The notes: a model not told the origin generated them from the sequence alone. A stretch of DNA of 64,000 bases from Rhyacophila brunnea (GCA_022495005.1 JAGYXB010001050.1:744001-808000); one strand, 5' to 3'; shown: positions 12,496-27,497, numbered from the stretch's first letter. Translations and numbers: made by a program.

Positions 12496-13037
12496 ATATT
12501 AGTATAAAAATGCTAGGACAAGTATGAATGGCATATAAAATTTAGAGCAGTTAAGAAAACATTATTGAAAGACAAATTACCAAAATTATGTTGGATGAAA
12601 AACAATATGTTTATTTATCTAGAATATAAAATTGGCATACTTAACAGTTTTTCAAACAAAAATATTATCGATAGTGGAATTTTGAATAATTTCTAAGTAA
12701 AATAATTTTATCATTTTACGGTAATTTTTGAAATACAATATGAAACAGATTTATAATATTAAATAAATAGAGTACTCGTACTATAAATACTGTGTTATAC
12801 CTAAAAGATCCATTATCGTGTCTTATAGTGAGGATGTAGCGCGTTTATTTGCTTTCATTCACCAATCAAAGACAATGATTCACGAACTTTTATTAGTTTC
12901 CAAAATTAACCGAGAAGCCTTAACCAAATGTGGCAACTCTACTATCAATGGCGGAGAATCTTTGTTTTATAACATAATACAGAAATAGTTAATTAATATT
13001 ACGTTATAGTGTTATTACATAATGGGTATTATTTCAC

Positions 13038-13174
13038 CTCAACATCTTCATTCTGATTGTAGAGATCTGTCATGGCGACAATTCCCACGCTCAAGGCCAC
13101 GCCGACTGCCTCACTGATGGCCATAGCGGCAAACAGAAGCAAGGCTTGAATGTGTCGCGTGCCAAGACGCAGGT
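13038..13174 (-). CDS. SLC17-family MFS transporter, coding exon 2 (TM1)
   Basis: This 137-bp exon starts after a TTTTTGCAG acceptor and ends at GAG|GTGAAA. It supplies two bases that complete an Asp codon with exon 1, then 45 codons. The peptide reads LRLGTRHIQALLLFAAMAIS, continues into VGVALSVGIVAMTDLYNQ, and ends DVE. This matches the SLC17 start: the G-x-RH-x-QALLLF lead-in, a hydrophobic TM1 and the LSVxIVAMTD block, followed by a short extracellular or lumenal loop. The family motif usually reads YALRVNLSVAIVAMT. Here the Arg and Asn positions are Gly and Ala, a notable divergence. Phase matches exon 1 (27,862-27,919) and exon 3 (7,451-7,630), which strongly supports one gene. Confidence 0.9.
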
Positions 13175-15442
13175 CTGCAAAAACAATAAACACAATACAT
13201 TAGTTTTCCGTAAAGATTACAATTTATTATAAAAGATAAAATAACATACTGAGTTTGACTGCGTGTAATGCCCTTAATAATCAGTGGCTCAGTAAGAAAT
13301 CTTGGGCCCCATGCAAAAAATCACTATAAATAAATGACTATTACCATAATTGAAAAAAAAAACAACATGGCTGGATGTCCAGTACTGCTTCCTATGAGAG
13401 AAATTGGTGTGGAAATTTCACTACCTAACAAATATAATTATTTATTCGTAATTTAAAATTTTTATTTCAATATTATTATCAAATCATATCACTATTTTTT
13501 AAATAGATTATATGTATAAAATGTACCTTGTACATCCTGTAACGATAACGACAGTGAATTTAAGGCTAGAATCAGTGTGTAACGAAATAGTTCAATTCAA
13601 AAATCGAATTAGGCGTGATAAAAGTTATCACATCGACTTTTTGATGTAAGTATATGATTAGCAGGCCATTATTGTGTATCTATAGTGTGGTGCTTTTTGA
13701 TAGATTCCAAAGATGTTAAATAAAATTAATCTTCCTTCTATAGAAATGGCGCCGGATTGTATGAAATTGAAGCAAAAAAAGGTCACTGGTACATGTATGA
13801 AATTAGGTACAAGTTACTTTGCATTTCAAGCTCATTTGAAGAAGACTTCAGACTTCTATTATGACATTTATTTGCCAATTTACAGGAAGTATAAAAAGAC
13901 AATCCATCACGATGAGTAGCATAGATAAGTAGCTAATAATACTACACTTCGGAATTAATATTAATTAATTCACAACGAACATAAAAATATGGCAGCCATT
14001 GAGTATGTTAGAAAATAGGAATACCAACTGAACGATGTTAATATTTGTCAAATTTACTAACATAACCATGCTTTGCTAAATAATTTCAAATATCATAACA
14101 GAAATACGTATAAGGTTCGAACGTTTTTTTATTATGTGTGTTAAATACTCCATAATATATATTTTAAATTAACTATAAGTATTTTATTATTTTTTAAAGG
14201 TTTTCAAATATGTGTTATGTTTAAAACTACCTTTTTATGAATAAATAAATATACACTCCAATATAAATAACGTTTTATGAATACCGTTCGGAAAGTAAAG
14301 TTAACGGAATCACATTTGAATCCGCCTAACACAACGATAAATATTTCAAAGTATTACGCAACCCGAAAGCAATATAAATTATAAAAATTATGTGTTACAT
14401 CGTGGCCGGTCACACGCGAAAAATACACTCTGATCTGTTTTTCCAAACGCGCCAAAAGAAGTATAACTTCAAAAGTACACAATAATATTCCAATGACTGA
14501 TCGATGATTTATAATATAAACTGAATAATAATGTCTTGCCTATGTTAACTTTTGGTCGACACAACATGAGTATTGGAGACCCGAAACGATAAAGAACTTA
14601 TCAACAAACGATAGTATTTTAGGCCGATTTTGAATACTAACTATTAAGACACAATATCCGAAATCGAAAATGTAGAACACATTTTGTAATTATAATATAT
14701 TTGACAACACCGTCGTAGCATCACATTGTTTTTTTATCGTATTTACACTAGATAAAATGCTCATTAATAGTAAGTCAGGCAGTTTGTTGGTTTTACGCTA
14801 ATAAATAGATAATATACACGGCAAGTGGATTAGACGCGTGCATTACATTACTGGAATACTCATTAATATTTGTTGGTACATTTGAACTAAGTAAGTAACA
14901 TAGTGATTATTATATTATTAATATGCTTGTATATCCAATGCGAGTAATGGAAAACCAGCGCGGTGTAATGAAGAAACCATAGGGCGTCTCTTGGATGTAT
15001 CTCTCTCCACACACCGACAGAGCCTTGATTCGCCGGTCTTTATGAGTGATTCATTCAAATAGTAAAGACTTATTTACGCGAATCCAAACTTTTAAATTAC
15101 TTTCTACTTTGTCGTAAGGCAATAGTAATTATTATACTTAATATTACGCTTAAACTAATCTATGTAATTTACCATAATATTATACAACGGTGTTATAGTT
15201 ATTCAGACGTACATACATATTTGATAATGAAACGTTAATTACTGTATAATTATATAATATGACGACAGTCTGAATATAAATAAAATTGGAAATATAAAAT
15301 TATCAATACGACGTATGATTGATAATAATTATAGTATTATAAATTATGTATCGGCTCAAGGGACAACTGACAGTTTATGTTGAAATTTTTCTTGCGGTAT
15401 CTCTGGCATGATACAACTGCTCGGACACCATACATATTTGTT

Positions 15443-15475
<33 letters not shown>
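15443..15475. repeat. (TAC)n microsatellite
   Basis: About ten uninterrupted copies of the trinucleotide act/tac. Confidence 0.95.
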
Positions 15476-18400
15476 ATACTAGTTTATATAGATGACCTGG
15501 CTTAGAAAGTTGCTCCTGCGACACTTGACACATTCTCTAAGCAGGCATTATTTACTATTATTGAAAAAAATTAAAAAAAACATTCGTAATTATTGTAGAA
15601 ATTATAAGGGTTTATATTTCTGTAGTGACATATATGGAAAAAAATATATATGGAAAAGTTATTCATTAATTTAAAAAAAAATATAGTTGTAGAAAATATA
15701 AAACACTTACAACTGCGATTTTTTCTATCACTTGCAGGGTGAAATTTTTTTATGAAATCATCCCCATTGATTTCTTCATAACCGTGTCGCCTCTTAAAAC
15801 TACGCGAGCAAAATATTAAAAATGTCATATTTAAAAAATAATATAAGACTAGATACTATTTAATTAAAATCTACGTAGTATATTACAACGGTTATATTTA
15901 ACACTACTCAAGTATATTTTTATATTGAAAATATTCATTTATTAACAAATTATATTGAAAACTTTTTAAATTATACAACACGGACTTTCTTTTTCTATAA
16001 ACAGAGTGTGATAATTCTCGTATTTAATTTAAATATTAAAATATTATGTCACTGTTTTATTTTTTATTTACTACTTCACAACTTTCATTTTCAAAACACG
16101 AACATAAAAACACTTTAAAACTTTGCGAAATAATAATATAAAATACTTCAAAAGCACTCCCTTGGGCTGCTTTGGACAGTGTAACAAAATATTCTAAACT
16201 GACCGATTTCACCGTTTCATCAACTCATTTATGAGCCGAGAAGAGGACAAACTTTGTTTCTCGATTATTTATTTATCTATAGATATTTTTGTTTATCCAG
16301 ACTTACACGGGTTCTCCAACATTTTGATATCAGCGTATAAACCCAACGGGAAAAATAATATTTACAATTAAATGATTAATATTAATTATCAGTTACTTAT
16401 TAAAACAACAAAATTGAAATAAGCACAGTATATGTTTGAGCGTAGAGCTGCAGAATTGTGCGTGTGGCAAAATTGTGGCATAAAATGGTGATAAAAATAT
16501 TAAGTTTTATTACTAAAAATTATCTCAAATTACTTGAAAAGATTTGAGTTAGCTTGGGTGGTTCAATTTTTTTAAAACTATGTACAATAATATGTAATTA
16601 ATAAAAAATATGGTAAATATTTTATTTACGGAAATTAACAAGATTAAAAATTTTAATATTAATATTTTAATTATTGGAATAATAACATAATAATATATTA
16701 GTAAAAATTGATAATAATATGGTGTATTTTAATCTGTGTTTGAATCGAAAGTATAGAACTGCTACATAAAATATCTTGAGTACCTATGTATTCTGTAATT
16801 ATACCAATATTATAATATATACCATAATTAATGATTTTTTACAAATTATTTTAAAGCAATAAGATTCTAAACTATCCATTTTGATGTCTTATGTAATGAT
16901 TTTATTGAAATAACTAGGGGGGATCTGTCTGAACCCAATCACCCACCGACCTCTTACCTTCCTTTCACTACACGCGCATTAATGCAAAGTTACATTATCT
17001 CGAAATGTAGATTGACAATGCCGTGTTAACGACGATTCTATTGGTGAAGGTTTCCAATTTTTTGTGTAACCTATAAAATCTACTTGTAATTTATTTTGAT
17101 AAGTCCTCCAAACAACTATAAAGAAATATTTCAAGTAAGTACATACCTATTGATACTAAAATAGTTTTGGAGTACATATTATGTTTATTATAAATTAAAT
17201 AAAATAACTATTTTCATATAATCAGCTAAAGAATTGCGTTTCGACTTAAAAATCTTAATTTAGTTGACAGTGATGAATATAGTATATTATTGTTTAATAA
17301 ATGATAAGCTTGCAAATTTAATTTGAAATGCCCATGAACCACTAAGCAACTATGTAATCATTCAACAACGCTAGTGCTGGGAATCAGCACGTTCTCATAA
17401 ATATGCAAGAACCGGTGTTTAAAATTTCCAAAGTTGACTGTATCAGTGTTTATTCCTGTCAAACTCTGTATTGTTTTCTTATAAAAAGGATCACCCACAC
17501 CAATGTGAAACTTTCATGAAAACTCGCATATTTTCTTGACGATAAGTTTATAAAACAAAAATTATTAATCATACAGTAAATACTCATAACATGAATGCAG
17601 ACATGTTATCTTAATTCAATTGTTAAATTTGGAGGTTTTAAATCTTATCTTAAAATGAAACAACGATTTTTGATGACTACGACAATCTCATTTTTGCGTA
17701 CTGTCAGAATCATTGAAAGTGATAAAAGTGCATTTTCAAATGGTATTTGGCCTACAACTGCATATAATAATATGCAGTCATCATATACATTAAATTTTAT
17801 GATTGTTTGAACCATTTCTATCAAATTAATCGCCTTTATCATCATTTTTAACTTGGAACGCCTTGTAAAAATGCAGTCGACTATGTGGAAATTTTGCAAC
17901 GTTTTTTTTGCGCAACAAATTCGCACGCTCAATGCAAGACTGTCGCGAAAGTTGGATCTTATAAATCCGCCACTATCATAGGGGCGATGCGAAACATTAG
18001 CAGGTGGTGCAAATAATTCGCACGGGTTGTGTGGAGAACTTTAATGAAACATTTTTCTGAAGGCTCAGTTTACAGAAAAAATATCGGTAACTGTCATCAA
18101 ATGGACAATACTGACGTACAAAAATGACTTCATGGTCTAGTAGAAAAAATGAAAATAAAATATTATTTTTTTAAGAAAAAGCGAGCCAGTTGTTAACAAC
18201 TCGTACTTTAAAATCTGACCACACAATATAGATCATTTGTAAATAATTGACCTCTGTAAATAATTTGACAAATTAATTATTTGCTTTCAAAAGGGCATTT
18301 AACTAGACTAATTTCTATCTTGAGCCTTAAAGTAATTAAATGAGTAATATAATTATTCTATTTTTTAATATTTTAACGATGTCAACACTGTGTATTCGTG

Positions 18401-20039
18401 AGTAATTTTTAACTAATTTATTTGTTTGAAGAGAGATTATCACGATAAGCGAGCTCGCATACCTATACAACCTCAACTCAACTGCAACTAGTCAATTAAT
18501 CTATACACGAAATTAGTTGACATAAATAACTTATTCAATTATTTTTAAAGCTGTGTCGTTCTACTACGGATATTTATTTAGTGAATAATTGTATACTGTC
18601 AAATAAAATATTATAACATGTAAAAGTCAATTTTAAATATTATCAATACATACTTACAGTAAAAACTAAACGATGATGCGGTTCGTCGATTGTATATGTA
18701 CGTATACGTACGAATACGCGGTCATCGGCTGCCAGGCATTTATCACGGCTCCCCATACGCACGCACACTATCGACCGACCGCATTATTGTTTCGTTTTTA
18801 CTGTACAAAATATTATTTTAAATACTAAAAAGAACATATTTTTTTCAATTCAAATATAAACGTACATTAAAAAAAACTATTATAAAATGTTAAATGAAAC
18901 TAAAATTATGGTTCTATTATCATAAATACTCTCGTTTTTTAAAAAGCTTTAAAATATAGGTAGGTATGGAAAAAAGGTATATATTTTTGTTATGTAAAAT
19001 GTGCACATGTGTTTTGTTTTTTAATAATGATATTTTTTATATACTACTATTTTATATACCGATGAATTTTAACATTTTCTGACTGTTTGCGAGATCGATT
19101 TAAACTATAAAATGTCTATACGATATTGCATCGATTATCTGTGTGCAAACTACCTGATCCGGTGTCACTTCTATAATATCAAGTCTTTTATATAACCACG
19201 GTCGTTTTTGGAACTAAAACCCTCACCCGCATGGAATTTTATTAACATTAAAATGCACCTTTGCAGAAGCAGACGAAGAGCATTGTTTCGAATGTAGAAG
19301 TATTGTAAGGAGGATAAACAGAAAAGAAAGATGGCACTCAATAGTGGCAGAGATAGAGTATCTGCTATGACAAATCAAGACATAAAGATCACTTGACATA
19401 ACGTCAGTGTCAGCGCATGCAGCGCTGTGACGTAATAGACTTGATATAGAGGTCGATCTATAGTTACTATTAATATGCAATAATTAGAAAGTATATAAAC
19501 TATACATACAATGGTTGATTGGTCTACTTATTCTTGTTCTATTTTTTTCTAACCTAATATTTTTCAAAAAACTTGTTTTTAATTATACTGATATACATAA
19601 TTTATTTTATGTAGTACGTATTGCACAATGAAGAATAAAGAAGATATTGTGCAATCAAGCTTGTAATAGTTTGTGAAACTGGTCCTTAATGATCTTGTCA
19701 AAAACTATCATTTACCACTAGTAATAACAACACGTTGCGCAAACAGATATAAAACAATTATTATATTATTAAACTAGAAAATAATTACCGACAGAATAAT
19801 TTTATTGAAAAAAGATATTTTATAATAAGTATAGGAAATACATGTTTAAAAATACGTTCTAAAAATGAAAAGTCATTCTGAAGTACCTACCTATGTAGTT
19901 ATTAGAATTTTGTTAAATTATTTTTATTTGAAACAAATCATCTTAAGACAGACGGAGTATTCTATAATGCCCTCTGCCGTGCTGTTTAACTGCTTGATAT
20001 ATTTTAATAATTAATACTAATACATAATGGTCGATCTGT

Positions 20040-20215
20040 AACGTGTCATCTTATAATGCCAGGGGCCTCGGGTTAGAATTGCGGGTCTGGAAAATTCACG
20101 TGTTGTTTTTTCAATATGTGTTTAGATCAAGAGTATAGACCCAATAGGCGGAGCAAGTTGTTATAATCCATTTATCGTGAAAACAAAAATCTGTTAAATA
20201 GAACAGGCCCAACTG
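20040..20215 (+). mobile_element. SINE family A, decayed copy
   Basis: Weak tRNA-like head (cctcgggttagaattgcggg) followed by the family A body: cacgtgttgttttttcaa, gagtatagacccaatagg, gagcaagttg, and atccatttatcgtgaaaac leading to aaaatctgtta. It is older than the 39.5 and 52.3 kb copies. Confidence 0.65.
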
Positions 20216-21994
20216 GCCCTTTCAGTATCGAAAATCATGATTTCATGCAAACATATTGAATACACAAGATATAAGAATACCTACATAATTTGGAATAACC
20301 TCAAAAAAATATATAAGTAGGTACTAGAAAAATTTTAGAAAAAAAATATTCGGTGCAATAATTATTATATTATTTTTAAATACTTACGTACTTAAGTATA
20401 TTTCAGAAATTGTTCTTTGGTGTTAATATTAATATTTTTGAAGACGTTAAATATATTAAATATCTTTTTTTTTTTTTTTTTTTTTTTTGATTATCTACTC
20501 ATATAATATTAACTATTTTCATATTATATTGGGTGTTTTAGTATTCAATGCATGTGTAGCCAGCTCAACGTCGTGAGTGTGGATGATCAAACCTCGAAGA
20601 ATGCATCATTTAGCTGACCAGAAAGATACTTAAATACGCAAAAACCACGACTAGATCACCATACTTGCAAGTGCAGGTAGACATTCGAAATAAAAAAGGA
20701 GTGTAGTGTACAAAAATTAAATTGAGGTGTATTGGTCAGGCTATTGCTTATAGTGCCATACTATACTTTACAAAATTGAAAGTATTGAAAATAATGCAAC
20801 CAATTCATTGAAATAATAATAAAAATCAAAATAAAATGATAACACTAAGATTACAAGGTCTCAAATAAAGGAACTCTGTTGACATTGAAAATTTCTTGAT
20901 TAAAATCGATAGTAATACAACTACTGATAACGATTTCTCGAGCACGTTTGAGGTTATTAATTGAAAATAATGCCTTGATCCAAAGCATCTTATTGACCTT
21001 TGAGTTAATTGACAAAATCACTGTTTTTATTCAATAAAAATAATTATATTGGTTAACTTTAAACTATAACGAATAAAACTTTGTCGTCATTCACCATATT
21101 ACACCGGACGACGCCAGTTCAGTTTCTGAACGATGAGAAAGTAAATGCAAGGTGATGGTCACATTGAGTCTTATGTATCGAATCGTGAAGATAATAATCG
21201 ATGTAATTGATTTGTTTCTAATACTTATATTGAATCGGTTTCAACAGAAGTAGCGAAGGGTGGAGGTAGGCTGTTAAGATCCGACATAAATCGTGCATGC
21301 TATACTTTGCCAGTCAAACGTATTTGTTTTAAATGCACTATGCTTACAATGTATGAATAGTGTTTGTTATTTTTAAAATTCAATTAAGCCCTACCTAATC
21401 CAAGCCATAGTAAACAATTATCAAGAGTATTAGTGGATAAATAACACGGTCAAATAGTGTGTAGAGGTAATTTTTGAACATAATATAGATTTATAATGGT
21501 TCTCGAATAGTATAAGTAGTCGATTTTGGTAATGTATATGCACGCGATATTCTACGTACACTGGTAGGTTCGGATTTAATGAGTAACTCATCGTCCAGCG
21601 TAATACGACCTTCAGAGAAAACTGATTATCAATGTAGCTACATGTTACTATTTATGTTAAAATAAAATCGATGACGATACAAATGATAATATGTTTTAAT
21701 AAGATTAGTAAAAAGTGACTACGTGTGGTCGAGTTGCAATCTCCAATATTGAGCACATCGGTTCATAAATAAACAATAATAAATTGTGTCATCAGCTGTC
21801 AAAAGGCCGATGGAGATAAAATACCAGCATAGTTTTATGTTTACAATTTACATGACCTTAGCTTCAAAGCAGAAAACAAATGTTTTGATCAAAAACGTTG
21901 GGAACAGATCAAAAGAAACAATAGTTATAAATAATTTTAATAAATAATAATATTACATAATAATTGTTTAAATGTTTTGTGCAATAGCACATGT

Positions 21995-22465
21995 CCTGTT
22001 CCAGATTTCCCTCTGATTAGCGACGGGAAAAACATCGAGTTCAGCTTCGAAAACCTAGGAGTACGCATCAAGGGAGATGGTACAACATTCAACTCGATGC
22101 GGAGTGTCCGGGACTCACGACTGTATTTGGTCAAAATCAAATTCCGCCTATTCTACGCTTGCATTCTGACGGTGTTGCTTTACGGTAGCGATACATAACA
22201 CCATACGGAGGTTCAGAGCAACCGTATACTGAGCTTATAAAACAGATGTTTGCGATGGATACTGGGTGTGCGGGTGGTATGACTTTAAGAGTAACGAGGA
22301 GATACAAAAACGCACCAAGCAGCCTTTCATCGCGCCGGGAGTGAAGAGGTGACGTTTGACCTGGCTCGGCCTTGTGCTGTGTATGCCAGAAGATAACCTC
22401 AACCTGGGTTGCCTATTCTTCAAGCCAAACGGATTCTGGCGTCCTGGAAGGCCGCTAATAATGCA
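21995..22465 (+). pseudogene. Non-LTR retrotransposon ORF2 C-terminal remnant (RTE-like)
   Basis: Frames in pieces recall the end of a LINE reverse-transcriptase protein. They include ENLGVRIKGDGTTFNSM, then FRLFYACILTVLLYGSDT, RWILGVRV, and after frame changes a stretch like RLTWLGLVLCMPEDNLN and LGCLFFKPNGFWRPGRPL. The LLYGS, WxLGVR, WLGxVLxMPED and RPGRP blocks are the post-RT region common in RTE-type and related LINEs. Several stops and frameshifts show it is dead. A shorter related piece lies on the minus strand at 36,710-36,838. Clade assignment is inference. The 5' part (endonuclease and RT core) is absent. Confidence 0.7.
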
Positions 22466-25400
22466 CTTAGGGTTTTGCTACTTCTATTAATATATACATC
22501 TTATAATATCTCGTATGAAATGGAAAATATACATAATGTTTAATTGGCCCGAATCTATTGTTTTAATGTCATTATATATGTAGTCAAATAAAGGTTTATT
22601 TTTGTCGCCAATCCGGTATTATTTATCATTTCATTGACTTGGGGGAGTCGGCAAAAACCGGTAATTAGATAGATAAATAAGTAAACAACTTCACACGTAG
22701 TTCGTATTTTGACCTGTATAATTTAAATCATTGATATTTTTTTAATTATGTGGTTTTTCAAGTTCAAGAGTAGTTAGTTTCTACATAATATAAAATTACG
22801 TAAATACTTGGCGTGCTACAATATATTTTTTGTGTAAAAACGATTTTACGCAATACTTATATTATTCATAAGTCGAAAGAAATTTAATTTATAAATCAAT
22901 TCAGAAATCTGGTTTATTTTTGAGTCGTATAAAACTGTAGTAAACTTAACAATCCCGTTACCGTATGTCACATTAGGCTACCCAACTTATTAAACAGTAC
23001 ATATTTTAGTTAATAATATTAACTAAATATTATCATCTTCATATTTTGCCTATTCCTAGAATCCTCAATTACATCTTATTAAAATGTTATTATTTTCAAA
23101 ATCGATAGCATATTATAATTAACAGATATCCGTCAAATTTCATTTACCTGTAATAAATTATTATAAATGCAAATTGCAAACAGAGCACCGCATTTCATTA
23201 CGAACAAAAGAGGTATATCTGAAAGTATATTATGCGACAAATAGAGGCATACTCAATTGTGAGAAAGAGATCTGAAAGTAATAGTGAGATCAAGATAATA
23301 TATTAATATAAATATAGTGTATTATGACTTGTTGGCTGTATGTATAGAAATACTCGTATTAGGCTTTGATGCCTATTTATCATTTTATAGATTAAATAAA
23401 TAAGGATGATGAAACCTAATTAGACTTGTCTATGTTGCCAAAATAGGTATTTTATTTTTATCTACTTACTGTAATATTGTCAATCTCATACGCTAGGCTA
23501 ACCCAAGGTGACATCACGGGAACGGACGGAATTTATTAGTATCGTAAAGGGAAGGTTAATTCAACTAAAACTATTGTAGGTATATTATATCAGTAATATT
23601 AGTAGATTAGGCTTTTAACATGATCTTTTGTAAATTACTTAATTATTGGCTAATTTTTATTAAACTACAATTATTATTGTTAATATTAATTTACATAATA
23701 CTAATTATATTTCAATTGAAGTGTTTGTGATTTCAGAATATTTTCCTTTCGTAAACTTTTTGATTATTTCCATAACACGCAAGGACAAAATAGAGTTATT
23801 TATATACATATATATATCTTAATGATTGTCCGTTGTAACTTCTCAAGAACTAATTGACCAATTTAAGGTCGGATAGCAGTGGTGGTGTGGTGAGGTGAGG
23901 GTATAATACCTTGTGCTTACATCTCATTGTTGTTGGTCGTGCGGGCTCTCTCAAGCTCTCAGTTGAGTGTAATAGGTTTGCGCGTGTCCAAAGACACTGA
24001 CTAGAGCCAACCATTGTATATCTCATTGATTTAAAAAAAATGTAAAGTAAGAACATTCATTCACCTTTCATGCGTTTGAGGTCTTGGGTTATCGTTAGTA
24101 TTAAAATTCGGGTGATATCTAATAAAGTTTTGCTCGAGTAGGTATCTATCTTTTTTTTTTTTTTTTTAAATAAAGTAAAGTAAGTTTAAAGTAAGTTTTA
24201 GTAAAGTATGAAAAAACAAAAGAATATTTACTAAACATAATCATCGGCAGAATAGAATAACGTATGAAATTTAGCATGGTTTTTGATCGCCATTAGAACA
24301 CTCAATGTTATTAAAATAGAAAGTACTTTTCGTAATTATAAGTACCTTTCAATCATTAATTGCATTATTGAAACTAAATTGATTTTGATGTTATCTAAAT
24401 CAAATGACGGTTTGTACAAACGCGTCGACAATCACATGTTTTGGAATATTAATTGTTTGGAAATTCCATCCAATATAAACCATTATACATAATATTATTG
24501 AAGGTCGTTGAAATCAATCTTTTGATAATATGACTAAAAATCACATTAATAACGGTTATTACAATTAATCATTATCATGTCAATATGCAATTAATAATAA
24601 TATAAACTATTTTAAAGTGAACTAAACTTGTCTTTCAAAGTTTTTAAAACATAAACATGGCGTACTAGTAAGTAATTAAGTTTTTATAGTTGATTCAAAT
24701 TGATCAAATGTAAATAAGTAATATCACGTTAACAATGAAAAATACTTAATAATTTTATTTCTAAGATTAATTTTAAATATGTTTTGTATGGATGTAAATG
24801 GATGTATATGGATGTAAAAAAAATATGTTTCTAATATTATTATAATACTTAAACATATACGGATTTTTAATAAATATATCAAAAATGCCAAGCCAAACGA
24901 GTGTAAGTGACAATTTGAAAACTGAGAGTAAAGTTGTCAAAATGGATTTACTGGTTTCGTCTTGTATTTTTCACTGAACTCTGTTTTAAAAAAAAATACT
25001 TTTATACAAAAGTTTGGATGTTGCACTTTAGAAACCGCAAAAGATGACATTTTAAATAAACAGATTTCATAAATAATTAATTTTATTCGTACATATGGTG
25101 TAGGTGTTTTATATTAATAAATATATCTATTGTTATAATAACCCAAAAATTAACGTTCGTTTGAATTTGATTTTCAGGAAATCCATGTAAAAATAAAATA
25201 GTTGTAGTTAAAAAATAATTTAATTAATTATTTTAGCATCGTACCTAATCTAGAAAGAAATATAATATAAGGTTGATGTTTTCTAATGGAAACGATTTGT
25301 ATGTATGAAATATTGAACGTGGGTTGAATTGAAAAAAATATCTACTAACTGATACCTACTTTAAATTGAAAAGGGCTCAATGAACACTTTTAGTTTTTTT

Positions 25401-26564
25401 TACTACAATGAAACTATACTAAGAAAAATAGTTACATTTCTTAATATAGTAGCTTATTTCAAATAATAGGTGCTAATTATATTAATATCAGATCGTTTTG
25501 TCATCGATTAATTATTTTTTGTGTATCATACAATTACCTTTATATTACCTATATTGTTAAAAATAAATGTTTTGTCGCTCATATTAATATCAAATTAAAA
25601 CCACAGTCATTTTTTTAATATTACAACATTGCGACATGACTGATTCACTATTATTATGATGAATCAATTGTAATTAAGTTAAAAATACGCAAATTACATA
25701 GTATAATTAACTATACAAATTGCACGGTATACTAACTTAACACAATATAATAATATGTGCATTGCCATTGACTTTGACCTAAGATGAGTGAGTCGCCCTT
25801 TGCGGTCTTATGATCAGGAAAACCCAAATTTGTTTGCAAAAACTAACCAATTGAAACCAGATATAAGTATGTCAGAAGTTCATATTCTTTGTGAGTTCAA
25901 TACTAAAATTAATATTATATTATGGACTTCAGAAAATAAAGGTAATTTTATTTAATGCCAATGAATTATAATATAGTATTTCCTAAATTTGTTTATAAAA
26001 GTTATACAAGGTACCAGGTTAATTGATCAGTATCCAACCAACTTGAAGAATAATAATTATAATTTAATATGAGTGTTATGATTGATTCTTAAAATTATAT
26101 TATATAGCCTCTAGATTACTAGATATATCTAAAGGTAGACGAAAGAACTATTTTTTTGATTAAAAAGAAAACTTCTGTAATATAATTAACACTGTAAATT
26201 GTCTACCGAAACAAAAATAAGGCATATATTTTCAAATAACCTACACATAGTAAACAATTCAATGTTTATTTTGTGGTTTGTATATTACATTCGTAGGTGG
26301 TTGGTTTTTACGTTAGCTCAATTTCTTTTCTATTACATTGAATTTTCAAATAAAAACGTTGTTATTAGAAAATATACTAATTGTTGAAATATAAGCATAA
26401 TTATAATTGATCGGTTTCTAGTTATTAAGTAAATTAAAAAATCGAATCCTCGTTTATCGAATGTTGAAAGTTATAGACAATTTGTCTGAAATTACATACA
26501 TGTTATGTAATATGTTTGCATTTTTATTAGATTTTGATGATATGTGGTATATGACAATTAGTTT

Positions 26565-26802
26565 ACTACGTCAAGTAAAAAGACAGTTTTTGGTTTTAGT
26601 GAAATGAAAACCCAAGTTTTAAACTACCCTTTCTCTTATAGTATATAAAATTATTGGATTATTTTTACATCATATCTAAATAAACACTATCTATTATATG
26701 AATATGTCAAAACAATCCAATAATTTTACATAACATAAGAAAAATGTGGTTCAAAACTTGCGTTTTCATTTAACTAACAAAAAAACACTGTCTTTTTACG
26801 TA
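26565..26802. mobile_element. Palindromic MITE with about 100-bp inverted arms
   Basis: The left arm (from about 26,565) and the reverse complement of the right arm (ending about 26,802) align for roughly 100 bases. Shared landmarks in order are GTAAAAAGACAG, AAATGAAAAC, CAAGTTTT, TTTCTTAT and AAAATTATTGGATT, leaving only a short spacer. There is no ORF. Outer edges and any TA duplication are uncertain. Confidence 0.8.
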
Positions 26803-27453
26803 ACAATAAAATTATGTTTGCAATATTTTAAATACACTATGGAATAATTAATTTTTTGATAAATTTTCGAAAGTTATTTTATAGTAATATTATTTATTAA
26901 CACTATTTATACTTAGTTACAATAAATATTGCAGTTATTTTATTAGTTATTGAAACACACATAGTAACGAGTTTTAAATACATAATATCTAATTAAATTA
27001 TTTATATTAAAAAAAAAATACAATCCAATATTCTAAAACTGTAGCAAAAGCATTTTAACAAATGTAATATACTTTTTAGAATTCAGTCGGTATTCACTAT
27101 ATTAAGAACTTTACGATAAACTACAATACAAAGAGAATTTACTAAAAATGTTGATATCTTTTTCCAGGATGTCATTTCACGGTTTTTAGGTTTAACAAAA
27201 TTTACATTATGTGATAAACGTATCGAATTAAAAATTAAAACGTAAATGCGAGCTCCATGTGAAAAATTGAAACACTATTTTTTTAAATTATTTTTTGCAT
27301 TTGTAACAATATGAAAATGTATTTAAAATAATTCACTTGCACAACAATTAATTTACAGTATTAAAGTTGATTATACATTAGTGTACCATTATACTTTGTG
27401 GCATTGGTTTTTTGTACTTGTAGGTACTAATTTTAAAACTACACTACATTTAA

Positions 27454-27458
<5 letters not shown>

Positions 27459-27491
<33 letters not shown>
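27459..27491. repeat. (TA)n microsatellite
   Basis: An uninterrupted TA run of about 16 units. Confidence 0.95.

Positions 27492-27497
<6 letters not shown>

Larger units (their letters stand above)
7631..13037 (-). other. Intron 2 of the SLC17 gene
   Basis: Lies between the exon 2 donor (GTGAAA, minus strand, at 13,037) and the exon 3 acceptor at 7,631. It holds an old partial duplication (8,008-8,440 and 9,176-9,582), a mariner inserted antisense to the gene (10,943-12,244) and a SINE B copy (12,330-12,495). The rest is AT-rich with nothing recognised. Confidence 0.8.

Noticed and set aside
13713..13919. 68-codon plus-strand frame antisense to the transporter intron
   Set aside because: No family resemblance. 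Lies in intron DNA with ordinary AT content.
19223..19480. 85-codon minus-strand frame
   Set aside because: Ser/Leu-rich low-information peptide with no motif. Probably intron or repeat DNA.
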